Part shown: in pieces, positions 1-6,365 of the stretch
Position numbering within the stretch: the stretch's first letter is position 1
How the letters are laid out: each line of letters starts with the position of its first letter
Origin: JAJPKE01 sp052143275
Lineage (GTDB): Bacteria; Chloroflexota; Ktedonobacteria; Ktedonobacterales; JADMIN01
Reading direction: 5' to 3'
Assembly: GCA_052143275.1 (NCBI GenBank)
Contig: JBKQTH010000475.1
Span: 1-21,750 of the forward strand
Length of the DNA stretch: 21,750 nt
Made by a program: the position numbers and the translations under genes
Notes under the pieces: generated by a model
Seen by the model: the letters and a program-made list of their open reading frames with translations, nothing else
Database searches by the model: none
Told to the model about the DNA's origin: nothing

Positions 1-411
1 GACGACGGGGTGGGCATTCGCCAGGCGGACCAGCCCCACATCTGGGAGCGGTACTACCAGGCGGCGGGAGCGAATGTGCAGAGTGGCTCGCGGGTCGGCT
101 TCGGCATCGGCCTCTACATTAGCAAGGCGATTATCGAGGGGCACTGTGGCCAGGTCGGCGTCGAGAGTGCGCCCGGCCAGGGCACGACCATGTGGTTTAT
201 GCTGCCGCTGGCCGCCTCATCGCTGGCCGCCTCATCGCTGGCCGCCTCATCGCTGGCCGCCTCATCGCTGGCCGCCTCATCGCTGGAGGATGAAGCCGAT
301 ACCCCTGCACCTGGACCAGTGCCCAGCGACCAGAAGCGGGCACTGGGCACTGACGACACACATGACCCACTGGTGCCCCCAGAGCACCCGCTGTGGACGG
401 TCTCTGAATAG
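1..411 (+). CDS. Sensor histidine kinase, C-terminal ATP-binding end (5' truncated)
   Basis: The frame is open from base 1, so the gene begins outside the window. What remains is the end of a HATPase_c (GHKL) domain: the G1 box DDGVGI is at the very start, an F-box-like IWERYYQ follows, then the G2 box GFGIGLYI and the usual closing strand ending in WFMLPL. These motifs bind ATP-Mg in two-component kinases; the dimerisation/His-phosphoacceptor domain and any sensor domain are not visible. After the domain the protein carries five LAASS units encoded by a 15-bp tandem repeat, then an acidic and proline-rich tail ending in VSE. That tail is unusual, since most kinases stop soon after the ATPase domain. 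The partner response regulator is not in the adjacent visible sequence. Confident for the domain; the signal sensed is unknown. Confidence 0.88.
   Translation, partial: DDGVGIRQADQPHIWERYYQAAGANVQSGSRVGFGIGLYISKAIIEGHCGQVGVESAPGQGTTMWFMLPLAASSLAASSLAASSLAASSLAASSLEDEADTPAPGPVPSDQKRALGTDDTHDPLVPPEHPLWTVSE
208..282 (+). repeat. 15-bp tandem repeat, five perfect copies, inside the kinase tail
   Basis: The unit ctggccgcctcatcg occurs five times without a mismatch. Because 15 is a multiple of three, it adds five LAASS pentapeptides without a frameshift. It directly follows the end of the ATPase domain (LPL), so length change here would alter only the tail. It also creates long spurious open frames on both strands. 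Confidence 0.97.
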
Positions 412-554
412 AGCTTCACCGGCCGCCTGCACATCGAAGTTGCCGGCGACACGTTGCTGGCCGCCTCCGGCTCTGGGGACTGCGGACACCCACTATGCTG
501 GCCGATTCCGCGCGCTGAAATCATACCGGGGTTGGCCACAGTATGATCACCGAG

Positions 555-573
555 GATCCGGTGTGGGCGGATC
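555..573. terminator. Inverted repeat between convergent genes, possible terminator
   Basis: GATCCG, a 7-base loop gtgtggg, then CGGATC form a perfect 6-bp stem. It lies between the convergent ends of the kinase gene (stop at 411) and the lipoprotein gene (stop at 590). No T-run follows on either strand, so it is at best an atypical terminator. Confidence 0.3.
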
Positions 574-589
574 TGGTCACTCATCCCCG

Positions 590-1510
590 TCAAGACACCG
601 GCGGACAGACGTAGTACGTGTCCTGGGTTGCCGCGGGGATTTGCGCCAACATCGCCGCGGTTTGGCAGGCCGTTCCCGTCCACACGATCGCCGAAGGCGC
701 GATGAGGAACGATCCATCGCTGGGGGCCAGTGACGCCGGCGACGCGCCCCCAACGCCCAAGTCAAAGGTGAGTGCGTACGTGCCCTGGCTCGTCAACCCG
801 TTCATGGTGATGAGAAACGTGATCGACTTGTTTGGGGCGATCGTCAGCGGCAGGCTCAGTCCGGTTACCGGTGCGGAGGCGCCACTGCTGTCACTCGGCA
901 GGGTCGCCGCGACATAATCGACTCCTCCGATCCCACCACCGCAGCCCCCGGTGGTCTGCTTGACTGCCGCGTCATAGGGACCATTCTGGCAGTTCTGCCA
1001 GACGGTGACCGGACCGCTGCTGGGAGTGAAGTTCGCGATGGCGACGCTGAAACTGGTAAGGGTCTGCGCTACGCTGGACTGATTGCAGACTTGGAGCAGG
1101 TAACCCGTTGACAGCGGTGGATTGACAGCTGGATCGGGCTGGAAATTGGTCACCGCGCTCGCCGCGATCTGGTATGGAGCGCTGGGTTCGTCGTTCGGTA
1201 TCGCCTCGCCGGCGTAGTCGAGACCTGGAGGGATCAGAGGAGCCGTCACATTCAGATCACCCACGGCGATGTACTGGGGTTGGGCGGGCGCCAGAGCGTC
1301 GGGGACGGCGCATCCCGCAAATTCGACCGTGGCCGGGTCCGTCGTGGCGGTCGGCAACGGGATCGCCGTTGGTACCGTCGTCGCAGTGCTCGTCGCCGCG
1401 ATGTGCCCGCCTGTGGCGTTGGCCGACGAACCACAGCCGCTGAGGACCATCCCCAGTGTGAGCGCTACTGCGCATATAAACCCAAAGTATCTGGCCGGCG
1501 CGTGCCTCAT
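590..1510 (-). CDS. Secreted lipoprotein of unknown function
   Basis: The ATG at 1510 is chosen over an upstream in-frame start at 1606 because a strong GGAGGA ribosome site precedes it and a lipoprotein signal begins directly after: a basic n-region (MRHAPARYFG), a hydrophobic core, and the lipobox LSGC with Cys26 as the predicted lipidated residue. Removal of the signal leaves about 281 residues. Residues ~27-60 are a Thr/Ala/Pro-rich linker typical of surface lipoproteins; the rest is rich in small and polar residues with predicted beta character and about eight cysteines, which may form disulfides. No enzymatic motif is recognised. It is probably an extracytoplasmic, membrane-anchored protein. 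It stands alone, facing the kinase gene, and has its own promoter at 1563-1591. Not homologous to anything I can name. Confidence 0.82.
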   Translation of the reverse strand: MRHAPARYFGFICAVALTLGMVLSGCGSSANATGGHIAATSTATTVPTAIPLPTATTDPATVEFAGCAVPDALAPAQPQYIAVGDLNVTAPLIPPGLDYAGEAIPNDEPSAPYQIAASAVTNFQPDPAVNPPLSTGYLLQVCNQSSVAQTLTSFSVAIANFTPSSGPVTVWQNCQNGPYDAAVKQTTGGCGGGIGGVDYVAATLPSDSSGASAPVTGLSLPLTIAPNKSITFLITMNGLTSQGTYALTFDLGVGGASPASLAPSDGSFLIAPSAIVWTGTACQTAAMLAQIPAATQDTYYVCPPVS

Positions 1511-1562
1511 ACTCTCTCCTCCATACCTGCTCTCAGCTAACAAACCACTAAGAGCGGGTCCT

Positions 1563-1591
1563 ACCATAGCACTCTGGACGTTTGAATGCAA
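1563..1591 (-). promoter_or_regulatory. Sigma70-type promoter for the lipoprotein gene
   Basis: Read on the minus strand: -35 TTGCAT (1586-1591), a 17-bp spacer, and -10 TATGGT (1563-1568), with a TG one base before the -10 (extended -10). Transcription would start near 1556, giving a leader of about 45 nt that includes the GGAGGA site. Confidence 0.55.
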
Positions 1592-1708
1592 TGATCGGCG
1601 CCGCAAAAGCTGCCCATTGTGAGCAACATCACACCGTGCGAGAAGGGGGTAATACTTCAGCTCTGCAGAATACGGACTTTTCTGCCCTTTTGTACCTATC
1701 TGTTCTCA

Positions 1709-1737
1709 TTGACAACAGCGGCGGGACATGATACACT
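1709..1737 (+). promoter_or_regulatory. Sigma70-type promoter upstream of tnpB
   Basis: A perfect -35 TTGACA (1709-1714), a 17-bp spacer and -10 TACACT (1732-1737) with an extended TG at 1729-1730. The predicted start near 1744 gives a leader of about 60 nt before tnpB at 1807. Confidence 0.6.
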
Positions 1738-1806
1738 TGTTCTAGCAACTGGACAGTAAGCATGTCCTCCTGTGAAGATGATTGCACCGGGGAAGGATGA
1801 TCCAGC

Positions 1807-3051
1807 ATGCTGGTGCAGCGGGCCTATAAAACCGAACTGGACCTGAACGATCAGCAAGTCACCGCTTGCCGGCAGCATGCCGGAGCGGCTCGCTGGGCTT
1901 ATAACTGGGGACTGCGGGTCAAGCAGGAACGCTACAAAGCGAGCAAGAGGAGTCCCACCGCCATCGAGCTGCACCGCGAGCTCAACGCTGTCAAGAAGAC
2001 GGCGGTGCCCTGGATGTACACCGTTTCCAAATGTGCGCCGCAGGAAGCCCTGTGGAACCTAGATGCCGCCTTTACCAACTTCTTCCATCGATGCACCCTC
2101 AAGAAGCAAGGGAAGTGGAGAGGGAAGCTGGGGTATCCCCGCTTCAAGACCAAGAAGCAGGGGTTGGGCAGTTTCCAGCTGACTGGCCGGATCGTGGTGT
2201 CAGCTAAGGCGATCGTGCTGCCGCGCTTGGGGCGGCTGCGCCTCAAAGAGCGGGGGTACCTTCCGATCAGTGGGGTGCAGATCCTCTCGGCCACGGTGTG
2301 TGAGCAGGCAGGGCACTGGTACGTGAGCCTGCAGGTGGAGCAGGAGCAGGCGGTACCCCAGAACACCGGCCCGGTGGTGGGGATCGATCTGGGGATCAAG
2401 AGCCTGGCTACTCTCTCCGATGGAGAGGTCATTCCCAATCCCCGCCATTTGAAGCGGCGCTTGAAGAAACTCAAGCGCCTGCAGCGGGTGGTAAGCCGGA
2501 GGCAGAAGGGCGGAAAGAATCGCACGAAAGCCATCCGCAAGCTCGCCAAACAGCATCGTCAGATACGGAACCAGCGGCACAATACGCTGCATCAGGTCAC
2601 CACCAGGCTGGCGAAAACCAAGTCCGTCCTGGTCATTGAAGATCTGAGCGTCAGCGGGATGCTGAAGAACCATCGTCTGGCGCAAGCCATTGGCGATGTG
2701 GGGTTCTATGAGTTCAAGCGGCAATTGCTCTATAAAGCCAGCTGGTATGGTTCCAGAGTGATCCTCGCGGATCGGTGGGAGCCCACCAGCAAGCGGTGTA
2801 GTGAGTGCGGCTGGCTAGACCCAGATCTCACCCTCTCGACCCGCACCTTTTACTGTGAGCAGTGCGGTCTGGTGCTGGATCGGGATCTGAACGCCGCGCT
2901 CAATTTAGTACAACTGGCAGGCTCGTTCCTCGGACAGTCAAAACGCTCGGTGCGAGCCGCCGGCTCTGGCGCGGCGCACAAGCCTCGCGTGAAACTGGCG
3001 GCGAGGAAGCAGGAACTAAACGCCAAGAGTGGCATGTCCACACTTGGGTAA
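1807..3051 (+). CDS. tnpB: TnpB, RNA-guided RuvC nuclease of an IS200/IS605-type element
   Basis: A full-length TnpB (OrfB) of 414 residues. The N-terminal helix-turn-helix/WED-like region is followed by a split RuvC domain with all three acidic residues in their family contexts: Asp194 in GIDLGIK, Glu279 in VIEDLSV and Asp360 in DRDLNAALN. A CxxC...CxxC zinc ribbon (Cys331, Cys334, Cys350, Cys353) lies between RuvC II and III as usual. Family knowledge: TnpB uses an omega-RNA overlapping the 3' end of its own gene to cut DNA matching the element's flank, helping retain the element. Here nothing is truncated, so the protein looks catalytically competent. The ATG at 1807 follows an AAGGA site about 9 nt upstream. 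The C-terminal tail ending MSTLG is of the type seen in related elements. No tnpA is present, so movement would depend on a transposase in trans. Confidence 0.95.
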   Translation: MLVQRAYKTELDLNDQQVTACRQHAGAARWAYNWGLRVKQERYKASKRSPTAIELHRELNAVKKTAVPWMYTVSKCAPQEALWNLDAAFTNFFHRCTLKKQGKWRGKLGYPRFKTKKQGLGSFQLTGRIVVSAKAIVLPRLGRLRLKERGYLPISGVQILSATVCEQAGHWYVSLQVEQEQAVPQNTGPVVGIDLGIKSLATLSDGEVIPNPRHLKRRLKKLKRLQRVVSRRQKGGKNRTKAIRKLAKQHRQIRNQRHNTLHQVTTRLAKTKSVLVIEDLSVSGMLKNHRLAQAIGDVGFYEFKRQLLYKASWYGSRVILADRWEPTSKRCSECGWLDPDLTLSTRTFYCEQCGLVLDRDLNAALNLVQLAGSFLGQSKRSVRAAGSGAAHKPRVKLAARKQELNAKSGMSTLG

Positions 3052-3075
3052 GTTTTGGAGAACGGTGATGGACTA
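2940..3075 (+). ncRNA. Candidate omega-RNA (guide scaffold) at the 3' end of tnpB
   Basis: Location is the main evidence: TnpB guide scaffolds overlap the end of the gene and run to the element's right end. This stretch is GC-rich and can fold, e.g. GCTCG-GTG-CGAGC at 2945-2957, and GTGG/CCAC at the stop-proximal gtggcatgtccac. Boundaries are estimates; the guide would lie directly 3' of the true right end. Confidence 0.3.
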
Positions 3076-3207
3076 TGACTGCGTGTCACGAGACCGAGAG
3101 TACGGGCAGCGCCTGGCTATCGTCTACCGGGAAAACGAGACGAAAGCCGCATGGTTGCTGCCATCAAAATACATCCAGAAGGAGTGATTGCTCAGAAAGT
3201 ATGGTGC

Positions 3208-3225
3208 CCCGCCGGCGCCGGCGGG
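3208..3225. repeat. 18-bp perfect GC palindrome
   Basis: CCCGCCGGCGCCGGCGGG equals its own reverse complement. As RNA it would form a 7-bp stem closed by a GCGC loop. No T-run follows, so it is not a standard terminator. Confidence 0.9.
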
Positions 3226-3253
3226 TATCGACGCTGCGCCGATTATGAGAACG

Positions 3254-3285
3254 GTACCTTGCGGAGAAAGGTACTCGTACTCCGC
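3254..3285. repeat. Two overlapping, mutually exclusive inverted repeats
   Basis: GTACCTT (3254-3260) pairs with AAGGTAC (3268-3274) across a 7-base loop. The loop contains GCGGAG (3261-3266), which can instead pair with CTCCGC (3280-3285). Only one of the two can form at a time. Whether the region is transcribed is unknown. Confidence 0.6.
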
Positions 3286-3417
3286 GACCTGCAAGTTACG
3301 AAACTCATATCCTACCCCATATGCAGCAACAAGCCGCTGACACGATGGATGAATATGATGTTGCGGAACTCGCGCCGATGCCCATGAATTAGGCTCCGGC
3401 GTGACTGCTCATTTCTG

Positions 3418-4899
3418 CTAGAGCTTCTGGGTGAGGGGACCCAACTGGTCCGCGGTCGGCTCCGCTCAGCAGAACCAGGGCTCGCTAAGATGGGGAACCG
3501 GGCGTCGCACCCTCCTGGCGCCTGCGCTCGCCTGGTCTCTTTGAGGTGGCAGGGACTCTCCCAGGTAGACCTCAGCCAGTGCGCATACCTCTTGAAACGT
3601 CAGGCGGTTTCCCCACTTGTCGCGGGCGGCTAATTCCACCAGAGCGGCGACCTCGCGGTGCAGCGAATCCATTCGCGGATCGGGGTGCCTCCAGTGATAG
3701 GTAAAGGCCTCGTCATCCAAGGCTCCCAACCAGGCCGGTGAGCCCGGCTCAAGGTACTGGTCACGTTCTTCAAGCAGCGCAGACCCGGGCGGAATGAGCA
3801 GGCGGATACTGTACTGTATAGGATCGATGTGTTCGACCAGGTCATTCGCTGCCACAAACGCCAGAACGTGCATATAATCACTGGGCGTTGTCCAGGGTGT
3901 GAAGGCAACCAGCGTCGGGCGCATGGGGATTCCGGCCTGGTCCAGTATTGACAGGGCCTCTACGACATCCGACTGGGTATGCCCTTTCTTCAGGTGAGAG
4001 AGCACAACTGGACTGAGCGACTCGACCGCCGAAACCACGAACGCGCAGCCCAAATCGGTCAGCTCCGGGAAGAGGTTACGGCGCTCCAGGATATGCTCAA
4101 CTTTGATCGTAGCGTCAAAGCTGACCTCGGGAAACTCCTCATGGAGCCGGCGAACGATAGACATCGAGTGGCCAGGACCATTCAGGAAATCGGGGTCGCC
4201 AAAGGTGATATGCCGCACGCCGCCGTCCTGAACCTGCTTACGTATATCTTGCAGCACGACCTCGGCTGGTACGACAAAGAAACGCCCACCATAGACCGGC
4301 GTTATTGGACAGTGACGGCAGGTATGTAAACATCCTCTGCTTGCTTCAACATAGCCGGCCGGTATGACCCGGCCACCATGCACCAGGTGAGCGTAGCGCC
4401 TGCTTGGTGGTAACTGCTCTCGGGCCGGTGGCGTGAAGGAGAGTCGCTTTAGCACGGGAGCTGCCGGCGTGTCTATCGTACGCACACCCGGCACCGTGAG
4501 CCGCCGGCTGGTGCCGTCGCCAGCTTCAAGTGCCGTGGCCAGCGCCACCAGCGCCTCTTCGAACTCACCGCCAATGACCGAGTCGGCCTGCCGGCGCAGC
4601 AGGTAATCGCCATTCAGCGAAGCGTAGAGTCCATAGAAGCAGATATGCGCACCTGGATTTACCTCTCGTGCCCGCTCGGCAATGGCAACACCTAGCCGGA
4701 GCGCGGTGTGCATAGGCACCGAGATGGCTACCAGCCGAGCGGCACCGATAGAGGCGTCATCCAGCGGCTGTACCGACGAATCGACGGCGACGGGAGCAAA
4801 TCCGGCCTGCTGGAGCGCCGCCAGTGGCGAGGCCAGGTTCAGCGGCTGGTGACCCAGTTCATAGCATGAGATCAAAAGAATAGCGCCATTGGTCCTCAT
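3418..4899 (-). CDS. Cobalamin-binding-type radical SAM selenoprotein with CUAEP C-terminal tail
   Basis: Read with the in-frame TGA at 3466-3468 as selenocysteine, the protein is 493 residues: 477 before the TGA, Sec478, then 15 more ending at a TAG (3418-3420). Residues ~5-125 form a Rossmann-like B12-binding-type domain. Residues ~180-400 are the radical SAM barrel with the cluster motif Cys190-x3-Cys194-x2-Cys197 (CLHTCRHC), which holds the 4Fe-4S cluster that cleaves S-adenosylmethionine. The C-terminus reads EPWFC-Sec-AEP, matching the tail of the family I know as CUAEP/CCAEP-tail radical SAM (seleno)proteins, in which Cys or Sec occupies this position. The substrate is unknown. The start ATG overlaps the yggX stop (ATGA), indicating translational coupling. 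Standard calling would end it at the TGA and lose the diagnostic tail. Selenocysteine reading is strongly supported but not proven. Confidence 0.9.
3437..3451 (-). promoter_or_regulatory. SECIS-like hairpin for UGA recoding
   Basis: On the mRNA, GGACC-AGUUG-GGUCC forms a perfect 5-bp stem with a 5-nt loop. The loop begins 19 nt after the UGA and has G as its second base followed by U. Bacterial SECIS elements lie immediately downstream of the UGA inside the coding region, with a small apical loop containing G in its first two positions roughly 16-37 nt away, so this fits. It would bind SelB. Confidence 0.7.
3466..3468 (-). other. In-frame TGA proposed to encode selenocysteine (Sec478)
   Basis: The codon order on the minus strand is TTC TGC TGA GCG GAG CCG, i.e. 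Phe-Cys-Sec-Ala-Glu-Pro. The family position is either Cys or Sec, the frame stays open for 15 codons, and a hairpin fitting the bacterial SECIS pattern follows. Confidence 0.87.
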
Positions 4900-5228
4900 T
4901 TCTTGCGCGCCGGTGCCCCACCACCCTTTGCTCCAGGGGTCGCGCCACCTTTGCTACCCTGCCCTTCGGGGACCCATCCTTCGGGCATACGGGCGTTCTC
5001 CCCAAAGAGAAATTCCTCCATCTGCTGCCGAAGGACCTGGCGCGCATCGGGATCGGCCAGATTCAGCCCGTAGTGATTGATCAACAGGCGTGACTGGTCC
5101 TGCCACATATCCCACGCCTGTGCGGAGATGTGTTCGTATATGCGTTGCCCCAGCTCGCCTGGAATCGGAGGCTTCTCTAGTCCCGGCAACTCACGGCCAA
5201 GCTTTTCGCACTGCACCATTCTTGGCAT
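4896..5228 (-). CDS. yggX: YggX-family Fe(II)-trafficking / oxidative damage protection protein
   Basis: A small cytosolic protein of 110 residues. The first ~85 residues follow the YggX family closely: MVQCEKLG with the conserved N-terminal Cys, ELPGLEKPP, PGELGQRIYE, a Trp-rich helix (AWDMWQDQSRLLINHYGLN), the DPDARQVLRQQMEEFLFG segment and MPEGWVP. Family knowledge: YggX proteins protect Fe-S clusters from oxidants and are linked to iron handling. The last ~20 residues (Gly/Lys/Ala-rich, ending ARKK) are an added basic low-complexity tail. ATG 5228 is chosen because AGGAG lies 8 nt upstream; a TTG two codons earlier is too close to it. The stop overlaps the radical SAM start by four bases, so the two are co-expressed, fitting protection or supply of the radical SAM cluster (inference). 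The family is best known from Proteobacteria, so transfer is possible. Confidence 0.92.
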   Translation of the reverse strand: MPRMVQCEKLGRELPGLEKPPIPGELGQRIYEHISAQAWDMWQDQSRLLINHYGLNLADPDARQVLRQQMEEFLFGENARMPEGWVPEGQGSKGGATPGAKGGGAPARKK

Positions 5229-5239
5229 CGTCAATACTC

Positions 5240-5267
5240 CTGACCGCTCGCCATATCACGCTACAAT
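5240..5267 (+). promoter_or_regulatory. Possible promoter for the formyltransferase gene
   Basis: -35-like CTGACC (5240-5245), 16-bp spacer, -10 TACAAT (5262-5267). The start would be near 5274. It overlaps the leader of the divergent yggX transcript. Confidence 0.4.
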
Positions 5268-5293
5268 ATCACAATAGACTCATGGCGACTATA

Positions 5294-5311
5294 TAGAGAC
5301 ATTAGAGACAT
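5294..5311. repeat. 9-bp tandem repeat over the yggX promoter start
   Basis: tagagacat occurs twice head to tail and is followed by ta. The copies cover the -10 edge and the predicted transcription start of the yggX operon, so they could be an operator for a regulator binding direct repeats; they could equally be a slippage product. Confidence 0.6.
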
Positions 5312-5315
5312 TATA
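5310..5315 (-). promoter_or_regulatory. Extended -10 promoter for the yggX-radical SAM operon
   Basis: On the minus strand TGC-TATAAT is a perfect extended -10; no good -35 is visible at 16-18 bp, which extended -10 promoters tolerate. The start near 5303 gives a leader of about 75 nt. Confidence 0.5.
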
Positions 5316-5347
5316 GCAAAGCGCAACGCACGAAAGCGGCACTTCAC

Positions 5348-6325
5348 GTGAGAGTGGTGAGGCCATACGAAGAACTGAATATTGTTTATTTTGGCATGAT
5401 GGGTCTTTTCTCATGCCGGCCTCTGGAGACCTTACTGGAATGCGGCCATACGGTCAGCGCTATCGTCTTGCCGGCGCTGGATACGCCTCACATTCCTCGT
5501 ATACCTACAGGCGGCCCCCTGCATGCCGCTCGATCTCCTGCGGTCTCGACCAAACGCAATCGCCTGCTTCCGCAGCTGTCGCCGCCCGCTACCGGAAACC
5601 TTCGGCAGATAGCTCGAGACCAGGGGATACCCATTCTGGAGGCCGGTAGCCTCCATAGTACTGAAATACGAGCGGAAATTGCCGCTTGCCGGCCCGATGC
5701 CATCTGCGTTGCCTGCTTCTCACAGCGTATTCCCGCTCAGCTGCTTCGGATACCTCGTCTCGGTAGCGTTAATATTCATCCGTCACTTTTACCCGATAAC
5801 CGAGGGCCTGACCCGCTGTTCTGGACATTCAGACGTGGGGATCTCATGACCGGCGTCACCGTCCATTTGATGGATGAGCGGTTTGACAGTGGCCCTCTGT
5901 TGGCGCAAGAGCCGGTGGCAGTCCCGGATGGCATAAGCGAGCGAGCCTTAGAGAAGCTGCTTGCCTCTCACGGCGGAGACTTGCTAGCTCAGGCGCTGAC
6001 CCAACTAGCTGCTGGCAGCATAGATCCAATCGCTCAGGACGACACGCAAGCTACTTATTTTCCAGTGCCGGGGTCCCAGGACTGGATTATCACACCCGAT
6101 CGTTCCGCACACTGGGCCTACAATTTCGCTTCGGGTCTTTGGGGCCGTTCGGTACCGATTCTTATCCAGGTGCAAGATCAGACATTCCAGCTACAGCAGC
6201 CGTTGGAATTCGAGGAACAGGGGGTTCTGCCACAGGCCTGGCTCTTCGATGGGACGACGCTGGAGTTGTCCTGTACGCCGGGCGTGTTTCGCGCACGCGC
6301 AGTTACCCGGTCGAGCGCGGAGTAG
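5348..6325 (+). CDS. Formyltransferase-family protein (methionyl-tRNA formyltransferase-like)
   Basis: 325 residues. The N-terminal Rossmann half has LNIVYFGMMG at the start and the formyltransferase catalytic triad in family context: Asn142 and His144 in SVNIHPSLLP, followed by NRGPDPLFW, and Asp180 in MDERFDSGPLL. Residues ~215-320 resemble the C-terminal domain of Fmt-like enzymes (DWIITPDRSAHWAYNF onward). These enzymes move a formyl group from 10-formyltetrahydrofolate to an amine. A segment of ~35 residues after strand 2 (DTPHIPRIPTGG...) is rich in Pro and Arg. Being divergent from the yggX-radical SAM selenoprotein pair, it more likely acts on a specialised amine substrate or on that pathway than as the housekeeping Fmt; this is inference. 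GTG 5348 is used because the first strand needs residues before the later ATGs; GTGs at 5354 and 5357 are alternatives. Confidence 0.85.
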   Translation: MRVVRPYEELNIVYFGMMGLFSCRPLETLLECGHTVSAIVLPALDTPHIPRIPTGGPLHAARSPAVSTKRNRLLPQLSPPATGNLRQIARDQGIPILEAGSLHSTEIRAEIAACRPDAICVACFSQRIPAQLLRIPRLGSVNIHPSLLPDNRGPDPLFWTFRRGDLMTGVTVHLMDERFDSGPLLAQEPVAVPDGISERALEKLLASHGGDLLAQALTQLAAGSIDPIAQDDTQATYFPVPGSQDWIITPDRSAHWAYNFASGLWGRSVPILIQVQDQTFQLQQPLEFEEQGVLPQAWLFDGTTLELSCTPGVFRARAVTRSSAE

Positions 6326-6349
6326 TTGCTGTCCAGTAGCCAAACGGAG

Positions 6350-6365
6350 CTTAACGGCTTAACGG
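6350..6365. repeat. 8-bp tandem repeat at the ctaA stop
   Basis: cttaacgg occurs twice head to tail, spanning the ctaA stop codon (TAA read at 6361-6359) in the 33-bp gap between two convergent genes. Confidence 0.7.

Larger units (their letters stand above)
1740..3080 (+). mobile_element. TnpB-only IS200/IS605 (IS1341-type) element, ends not resolved
   Basis: The region contains an intact tnpB and no tnpA (Y1 transposase) on either side, the arrangement called IS1341-type. No terminal inverted repeats or target duplication are expected for this family, and I could not fix the boundaries; the limits given are approximate. The lipoprotein promoter at 1563-1591 is intact, so the left end must lie to its right. 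A 12-bp perfect palindrome CCAGCATGCTGG (1802-1813) spans the tnpB start codon. Confidence 0.45.
3052..3417. other. Gene-free stretch with strong dyad symmetry
   Basis: No convincing gene lies between tnpB and the radical SAM gene. A 78-codon frame at 3151-3387 lacks a ribosome site and any recognisable motif. The stretch does contain an 18-bp perfect palindrome (3208-3225) and overlapping inverted repeats at 3254-3285. It is the 3' side of both neighbouring genes. Confidence 0.5.

Noticed and set aside
208..282. CRISPR array
   Set aside because: Repeats are contiguous 15-bp units with no spacers and lie in a coding frame.
579..592. Selenocysteine reading of the lipoprotein TGA
   Set aside because: A second in-frame TGA follows after only two codons and no family motif crosses it.
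74..733. Long overlapping frames on both strands near the window start
   Set aside because: They are held open by the 15-bp repeat and high GC, and they overlap the kinase and lipoprotein genes, which have real motifs.
1932..2724. Long antisense frames within tnpB
   Set aside because: Mirror of strong codon bias in tnpB; no motifs and no ribosome sites.
3151..3387. 78-codon plus-strand frame as a gene
   Set aside because: No ribosome site, no recognisable motif, and it spans the palindrome and hairpins; more likely a chance frame.
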